Origin: a virus
Virus record (IMG/VR): IMGVR_UViG_3300032053_000417
Span: 1-27,427 of that record
Strand: one strand, 5' to 3'
Length of the DNA stretch: 27,427 nucleotides
Positions within the stretch are counted from its first letter, which is position 1, and each line of letters begins with the position of its first letter. Under the pieces are notes generated by a model. It was given only the letters and a program-made list of their open reading frames with translations, was not told the origin of the DNA and made no database searches. Both the position numbers and the translations under genes were made by a program. Below are positions 23,446 to 27,427 of the stretch, in pieces.

Positions 23446-23864
23446 GGTATTAATTGTTTTAATTTATATAAAGTAATATGTTTCCACCCCGTAGGATGAA
23501 TATTAGAAGGAACTGCTTTAGTAAATGTAACTGGGCATACTTTAGTATTCATCCAATCCTTATAATTTAATGCTACTTCTTCTACAACTTCTTTAGTATT
23601 TTCTAATACCATTAAATTTATTATAGTAGCATGGTCTCTTTTTAAAGCTCTCCCAATTTCTGAATAAGATACTCCCCTATCAAAAAGTTCTTTGGCTATA
23701 ATTTTACGAACTTCTACTATATAGCAATTTCTATATTTAACAGTTAACTTAAAATACTCGTATATAGGAATTAGTTCTTCTAATAATTTAATCTCTTGTT
23801 TTAACCCCTCGATTCTTTCTTCAAAAGATTTAAAACTTCCTTTACTTTTTCTACCCACCTTCAT
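23442..23864 (-). CDS. DnaA domain IV-like DNA-binding protein without AAA+ domain, 140 aa
   Basis: Residues ~47-90 contain VRKIIAKELFDRGVSYSEIGRALKRDHATI, closely following the DnaA domain IV helix-turn-helix with the DnaA-box signature RDHAT (R76-T80; RDHTT in bacterial DnaA). A basic N-terminus and a ~25-residue coiled segment precede it. No ATPase domain is present. It could recognise DnaA-box-like sites at a phage origin, or interfere with host DnaA. The start is ATG 23864, overlapping the polymerase stop as TAATG. A TTG four codons upstream also keeps the frame open but is less likely. Confidence 0.75.
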   Translation of the reverse strand: MKVGRKSKGSFKSFEERIEGLKQEIKLLEELIPIYEYFKLTVKYRNCYIVEVRKIIAKELFDRGVSYSEIGRALKRDHATIINLMVLENTKEVVEEVALNYKDWMNTKVCPVTFTKAVPSNIHPTGWKHITLYKLKQLIP

Positions 23865-25873
23865 TAATGTTTCCAAGTTTTAGTTATCATCGGTTCTGCC
23901 TTAAGTTTGACCACTTTACAGAATACTTCACCTGCTCTTTCCATACATTCCTGTAACACAGGAGCTATAGTGCTCGCCATATCTTCTGGACATTCTACTA
24001 TCCATTCATCGTGTACTACATTCGGTAATTTTACCGTAAATACTAGATTATTAGCTACTAAATATCTAAAGAAATATACTCCCGCAAGTTTAGTAATATC
24101 TGCAGAAGAACCCTGAATAGGATAATTTAAAGACATTCTTTCGATATCTCCTTTCTTCATAAAATACTCGCGAACTTTTGGCTTAAAATGATTCATAAAG
24201 ATATGGGAATTTTTAGTCTTTTCCAACTTATAACTGTCCCAAAATCCCTCAGTTTCATATATTTCTGCATGCAATTTTTTAAAATCTTCAAAGAAAGGAA
24301 CAAAGCATTTTCTACCGCTGACATTGTTAAATTGAATATAACCTAACTGAAGAGCTCTAGCTTTTTCTACTTTAAAATAGTTAGCTAATCCAGGAAATGC
24401 TTTAAAGTAAGCTTTATAAACTTCCTCACCTTCAGCCATAGATATGCTTAAGTTTTGAGCAATAGTCATACCTGTACCACCGTAATTGATAGCAAATCCA
24501 GCACCTTTAGCTATCTGTCTTTTGCTTTTATGATTATCTTTTATCTCATCTAGACTTAAATCTCCTAACTCAGGAAATATCTTAGACGCAATAAAAGAAT
24601 GCATATCTCCAAGACCTTTAGAATAAAACTCTAGTAAATCATCATCCAAAGATTTATTAGCAAGTACAATCTGCTCTTGCCCGCTATAATCACTTACTAT
24701 TAACACGTTACCCTTCTCTGCCTGGAAACATCCTCTAGTTCTATTATCACTTGGAATATTCTGCATATTAGGCATTTGAGGCATACCTTGTTTAGGTCGG
24801 CCTTTCTGACCACTAGACAATCTACCCGTATTCATAATCTGTGTATAGTTACTATGAATTCTTCCTGTTACAGAACTTATATAGTTAAACCAATTCTCAC
24901 CGTAAGTACTAACTACTTTCTGATGCTCAGTATATTCTATATAATTAGAAATAAGAGGGTGTTTCTTCTTTTGGGGCCCTAAGACTTTCTTGTCTATAGA
25001 ATCTTTCATCATTCCTGTGTCTTTATCCTTAGTCAACGTATCTACGCCTAAAGATTGCATAAGAGGAATAACTTGTTTAGAAGATGCCCAATTAAGTTTG
25101 CATTTAATACCTGTAGAAAATAAAGACAACTGATTATCTACATATTTAGAATACTTGTCAGGATTCTCTAGAATAAAATCATCTAATACTTGCTTCACAG
25201 CATCTAAATCTTTTAGATCATCATCACATTTTGCTCTCCATTCTTGAGCATTCATAAACATACCACAATACTCTATGTATGCTAGTACTAATACAAACTC
25301 ATTATCTAAAGTAGCAGTGCGCGTTAAATTATTTTCTGTTAAAGCTACTTCTTGTTTTCTCTTAACCTGATGAAGATATTTAACATCATCAGCAGCATAT
25401 TTAATAACTCTAGTAGATAGACCTTCTCGGTGTATATTGCCCCTTATAGTCTTATCTAACTCTATTTTACAATATCTATAGACAACTGCATCTAGCGATC
25501 GTCTAACGGTATCTAAACCTGTAGTTAGAATTCTTTCTACTAAGAAAGTATCAAATATTTTAGTCGGTACAATTGAATAATAATATAGAAATCTAAGGTC
25601 AAACTTAGCATTGTGCATTATTAACACTTTACTTTCTAATAACTCCTTATATAACTTAGGGTCTACATTAGAGCAATCAACTACATATTGTCGTTGTTCA
25701 TCACCTAATTGCATACTTAGTAAATCCTTAGTATAAGGATCCATTCCCCTAGTTTCTGTATCAAATCCAATAACTTCTAATGTTTTTAAGTATTCTATAG
25801 ACTCCTCAACAGTAGCCATAGAATAACCAGCAGCCGTAAATAACGACTGCTGATTAGTTACTAAATAAATCAC
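23864..25873 (-). CDS. Family A DNA polymerase with 3'-5' proofreading exonuclease, 669 aa
   Basis: Exonuclease domain: Exo I FDTE (D38, E40), Exo II HNAKFD (N88, D92), Exo III YAADD (Y159, D163), all catalytic residues present. Polymerase domain: motif A VSDYSGQEQ (D395, steric gate E400), motif B RQIAKGAGFAINYGG (R452, K456, F460, Y464) and motif C VVHDEW (H621, D622), plus NYPIQGSSAD (583-592). No 5'-3' exonuclease domain is present. This is the phage replicative polymerase. Motif A differs from the usual DYSQIELR by having GQEQ after DYS. Start ATG 25873 is 9 bases after the stop of a small gene. Confidence 0.95.
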   Translation of the reverse strand: MIYLVTNQQSLFTAAGYSMATVEESIEYLKTLEVIGFDTETRGMDPYTKDLLSMQLGDEQRQYVVDCSNVDPKLYKELLESKVLIMHNAKFDLRFLYYYSIVPTKIFDTFLVERILTTGLDTVRRSLDAVVYRYCKIELDKTIRGNIHREGLSTRVIKYAADDVKYLHQVKRKQEVALTENNLTRTATLDNEFVLVLAYIEYCGMFMNAQEWRAKCDDDLKDLDAVKQVLDDFILENPDKYSKYVDNQLSLFSTGIKCKLNWASSKQVIPLMQSLGVDTLTKDKDTGMMKDSIDKKVLGPQKKKHPLISNYIEYTEHQKVVSTYGENWFNYISSVTGRIHSNYTQIMNTGRLSSGQKGRPKQGMPQMPNMQNIPSDNRTRGCFQAEKGNVLIVSDYSGQEQIVLANKSLDDDLLEFYSKGLGDMHSFIASKIFPELGDLSLDEIKDNHKSKRQIAKGAGFAINYGGTGMTIAQNLSISMAEGEEVYKAYFKAFPGLANYFKVEKARALQLGYIQFNNVSGRKCFVPFFEDFKKLHAEIYETEGFWDSYKLEKTKNSHIFMNHFKPKVREYFMKKGDIERMSLNYPIQGSSADITKLAGVYFFRYLVANNLVFTVKLPNVVHDEWIVECPEDMASTIAPVLQECMERAGEVFCKVVKLKAEPMITKTWKH

Positions 25874-25882
25874 TAGGAATCT

Positions 25883-26074
25883 TTATTTTTTACCTTGAAA
25901 AGTGATATACGCTTTTGCAAAACGTCTTTGTGGGTATTCACACAAACTACCATCTTTTTTTGTACAAACAACATACAATTGGTCTCCCCAAAATTTCCAA
26001 AAAGGTTTTTTAGTTGCAACCATCACGATAAATTTACCGTCTTTCTCCTCAATTTTAAATTCTCCGTTTTTCAT
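25883..26074 (-). CDS. Hypothetical small basic protein, 63 aa
   Basis: ATG 26074, 7 bases after the upstream stop, ending 9 bases before the polymerase start. The beta-rich pattern (GKFIVMVATKKPFWKFWG, LYVVCTKKDG) could be a small barrel. It is basic overall with two cysteines. No family is recognised. Confidence 0.65.
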   Translation of the reverse strand: MKNGEFKIEEKDGKFIVMVATKKPFWKFWGDQLYVVCTKKDGSLCEYPQRRFAKAYITFQGKK

Positions 26075-26081
26075 AATTTAT

Positions 26082-26300
26082 TTATTTATTTGTTATTGTT
26101 TCTGTAATTACTGTTTTACTACCTTTAGAACTTATAACTAAACACTCAGGCACTATTTTATCTAAGATAGCTGTTCCTTTGCTAATAGATAATACCTCAA
26201 CTTCTGTTTTACCTACAGATTCTAATATTGATTTTTCAATATCATTTTCTGGAATAAGTACAATCTTCGTTGTACCATTTAATAATACTTCTACTTTCAT
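26082..26300 (-). CDS. Hypothetical small protein, 72 aa
   Basis: ATG 26300, stop 7 bases before the next start. Strand-rich protein beginning MKVEVLLNGTTKIVLIPEND and ending in a Thr/Lys-rich stretch. No motif is recognised, and it is too short for confident classification. It precedes the 63-aa gene and polymerase gene on the same transcript. Confidence 0.6.
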   Translation of the reverse strand: MKVEVLLNGTTKIVLIPENDIEKSILESVGKTEVEVLSISKGTAILDKIVPECLVISSKGSKTVITETITNK

Positions 26301-26318
26301 CTTTTTATTTTTAGATTG

Positions 26319-26426
26319 TTACTCATCCTGATGATCTATGTCGTCCTGGTCATCCATTACTTTTTTTACTAAGATAGCAAGAGTTATAAGACAAACTCCT
26401 ACTATCACTAAACAAATTGTTATCAT
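26319..26426 (-). CDS. Membrane microprotein, 35 aa
   Basis: ATG 26426 lies 2 bases after the stop of the lipoprotein gene, and the stop (26319) precedes the next gene by 18 bases. The protein is one hydrophobic helix (ITICLVIVGVCLITLAILV) followed by KK and a hydrophilic acidic tail rich in Asp. This is the topology of a single-span inner-membrane microprotein with a cytoplasmic acidic C-terminus. Tight spacing to the lipoprotein gene suggests a functional pair at the envelope. It is short, so it needs ribosome or proteomic support. Confidence 0.6.
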   Translation of the reverse strand: MITICLVIVGVCLITLAILVKKVMDDQDDIDHQDE

Positions 26427-26428
26427 AA

Positions 26429-26662
26429 TTACCAACTTGTGGTATTAGTTATACAATAGTGTGTACCTACATATGCACTCATCCAATCATCAGGTGTTAA
26501 TACCCAAGTCTTAAAGTTACCACTACAGTCATTCTTAATATCTACTGAATAATCAGCAGCATTATCTGACATTATCTCACCACAATTACATGGTGTTACT
26601 TCTTTCTTCTCACATGACATTGCCATCAATGCAACTGCCATAATCATCATTACTTTTTTCAT
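26429..26662 (-). CDS. Small lipoprotein, 77 aa
   Basis: Signal peptide MKKVMMIMAVALMAMSC with Cys17 as the predicted lipidation site for signal peptidase II. The mature protein begins CEKKEVTPCNCG and has five further Cys residues that could form disulphides. A charged stretch directly after the lipid Cys is a feature of surface-exposed lipoproteins in Bacteroidota, though this one is half Lys and not a clean export signal. Phage lipoproteins often block superinfection at the receptor (for example T5 Llp), and that is a plausible role here by analogy only. It is 2 bases upstream of a membrane microprotein gene. Confidence 0.75.
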   Translation of the reverse strand: MKKVMMIMAVALMAMSCEKKEVTPCNCGEIMSDNAADYSVDIKNDCSGNFKTWVLTPDDWMSAYVGTHYCITNTTSW

Positions 26663-26671
26663 CTTACTTTT

Positions 26672-26790
26672 TTAAATTGTTTTTACAGCCCGAACATTGC
26701 ATAAGTAGTACTTGCTGTAGTTGCTCTGGTTGCCATACTTGAAGTCCTGTAACCACGCGTAGTTACTACTGGACTCGGTGGAACTCCAAT
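26672..26790 (-). other. Candidate DGR variable region at the 3' end of the DUF1566-like gene
   Basis: Between the codons for YYWSS and NVRAV most codons end in C or G (AAC, TAC, AGC, GAC, AAG and similar), in an otherwise A/T-ending genome. That is the signature of A-targeted mutagenesis of AAC/AAY-type codons. No template repeat or reverse transcriptase gene is visible in this window, so it is unconfirmed. Confidence 0.45.
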
Positions 26791-27061
26791 AGTAGTCATT
26801 TGCAAAACCGCCAACCACATCTTTATTTTCATACATTAATAATAACTCTACTCTAGTAGGTAATCTCCAACCTTCACCTAATGAAGCACAAGCTCCCTTT
26901 GCTTCTTCCCAAGTCATTTTTCCTAATTCTTTAGGATTTACTAAAAAGCCAAGGGTTCCACATATAGCAACAGGTTCCTTTTCTTTTTCTGCTTTCATTA
27001 AATCAGCTTTCAATAAAGCTAACTCATCTTCCAGCACTTTAATTCTTTCTAGTTCTTTCAT
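26672..27061 (-). CDS. DUF1566-like (C-type-lectin-fold) protein, candidate DGR target, 129 aa
   Basis: The start is ATG 27061, one base after the upstream stop; the open frame extends to a TTG at 27085 that would overlap the upstream gene. N-terminal coiled coil (ELERIKVLEDELALLKADL), then a DUF1566-type domain: MTWEEAKGACASLGEGWRLPT (GWRLPT is the family hallmark), then YYWSSTESSSNYAW and NVRAV at the end. DUF1566/FGE-like domains are common variable proteins of diversity-generating retroelements. No signal peptide is present. The last ~110 bases are much richer in G+C and in NNC codons than the rest of the gene. It may bind a receptor or virion partner. Confidence 0.8.
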   Translation of the reverse strand: MKELERIKVLEDELALLKADLMKAEKEKEPVAICGTLGFLVNPKELGKMTWEEAKGACASLGEGWRLPTRVELLLMYENKDVVGGFANDYYWSSTESSSNYAWLQDFKYGNQSNYSKYYLCNVRAVKTI

Positions 27062-27062
27062 G

Positions 27063-27404
27063 TTATTTCTTTTTAAATTGTTCAAACCATTTAGTAATCC
27101 CAGATAGGCTAAATACTACTCTTGAATTATTTTCTTTATGAAAACTATATAAAATAGAGATAACTTCTTCCTCACTATACATTTTTTTAGCTTGCCATTT
27201 AGCACCTTCATAAAAAGCAATTTCTGTTTGTTGTTTTTCTGGTTCATTCAAATATATTCCACCATGAACATATCTTTCAGCAGCTTCTTCAAGTGTTTCA
27301 TAATCCTTGAGCTTTTCAAGGTCTCTTTTCCATTCAGCTTTTAATTTCATTGCTATAACCCACATGATAAACATGCCTATAAATAATCCTAATCCAAAGT
27401 CCAT
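27063..27404 (-). CDS. Small membrane-anchored hypothetical protein, 113 aa
   Basis: ATG 27404; the 23 bases beyond it to the window edge hold no gene signal. N-terminal hydrophobic span (residues 3-20, GLGLFIGMFIMWVIAMKL), then a long hydrophilic helix (KAEWKRDLEKLKDYETLEEA) and a C-terminal segment AKWQAKKMYSEEEVISILYS. I recall the MYSEEEV-type tail in other small proteins of Bacteroidota phages. Likely an inner-membrane anchored protein with a cytoplasmic helical domain. It is coupled by a one-base gap to the DUF1566-like gene. Confidence 0.7.
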   Translation of the reverse strand: MDFGLGLFIGMFIMWVIAMKLKAEWKRDLEKLKDYETLEEAAERYVHGGIYLNEPEKQQTEIAFYEGAKWQAKKMYSEEEVISILYSFHKENNSRVVFSLSGITKWFEQFKKK

Positions 27405-27427
27405 ATCAAATCTTTTTAAGTATTAAA

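Noticed and set aside
1-27427. TAG-to-Gln recoding or another alternative code
   Set aside because: Polymerase, helicases and giant protein read through without in-frame TAG, and several genes end in TAG at conserved-type junctions.

Overview
This window looks like part of a tailed-phage genome from a Bacteroidota host, most probably a crAss-like phage (Crassvirales). That assignment is an inference. It rests on the AT-rich base composition, the A/T-rich leaders that mostly lack a Shine-Dalgarno sequence, and the layout: giant virion-type proteins on one strand converging on a long block of replication genes on the other. The gene set also fits: family A DNA polymerase, DnaB-type helicase, TOPRIM primase, SF2 helicase, uracil-DNA-glycosylase fold, PD-(D/E)XK nuclease. 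Stops are read normally, and TAG is a genuine stop for several genes, so the TAG-to-Gln recoding seen in some crAss-like phages does not apply here. No tRNA, rRNA, insertion sequence or CRISPR array was found.

Layout. Bases 1-5967 (+ strand) hold the 3' part of one large protein gene and a complete 1395-codon gene, both probably virion or ejected proteins. A hairpin at 5990-6030 separates them from the convergent minus-strand block, which runs from 27404 down to 6038. Reading that block in its own direction: small accessory genes (a membrane protein, a DUF1566-like protein with a candidate hypervariable 3' end, a lipoprotein and a 35-aa membrane microprotein); DNA polymerase; a DnaA domain IV-like protein; SF2 helicase; a putative replisome organiser; DnaB-type helicase; a Sak4-like ATPase; two acidic-tailed proteins ending in Trp (the second a putative SSB); a terminator; primase; a DUF6878-DUF6915 pair; a HExxH/VWA protein; a MoxR-type ATPase; a RusA-like resolvase; a PD-(D/E)XK nuclease; a candidate structured RNA with its own terminator; a UDG-like protein; a MazG-like protein; and small genes. 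Most neighbours overlap by 1-50 bases or sit within a few bases (ATGA, TAATG and TAGTG junctions), which implies long translationally coupled operons.

The clearest special element is a 1056-nt group I intron (14091 down to 13036) that splits the MoxR-type ATPase gene between Walker A and Walker B. Both splice sites can be set to the base: a 7-bp P1 ends in the expected U-G pair, an 11-bp P10 pairs the guide with exon 2, and ligation restores the reading frame. The intron carries a GIY-YIG endonuclease in its P1 loop, and the last endonuclease codons are also the P10 guide. Other points of interest are a three-way-junction RNA candidate at 8681-8756, a likely diversity-generating-retroelement target at 26672-26790, and a UDG-fold protein that has lost its catalytic Asp-Pro-Tyr-His motif.

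No gene-free stretch exceeds 300 bases. The longest is the intron core (13036-13301), followed by the RNA/terminator region (8624-8774). I could not assign promoters with confidence.
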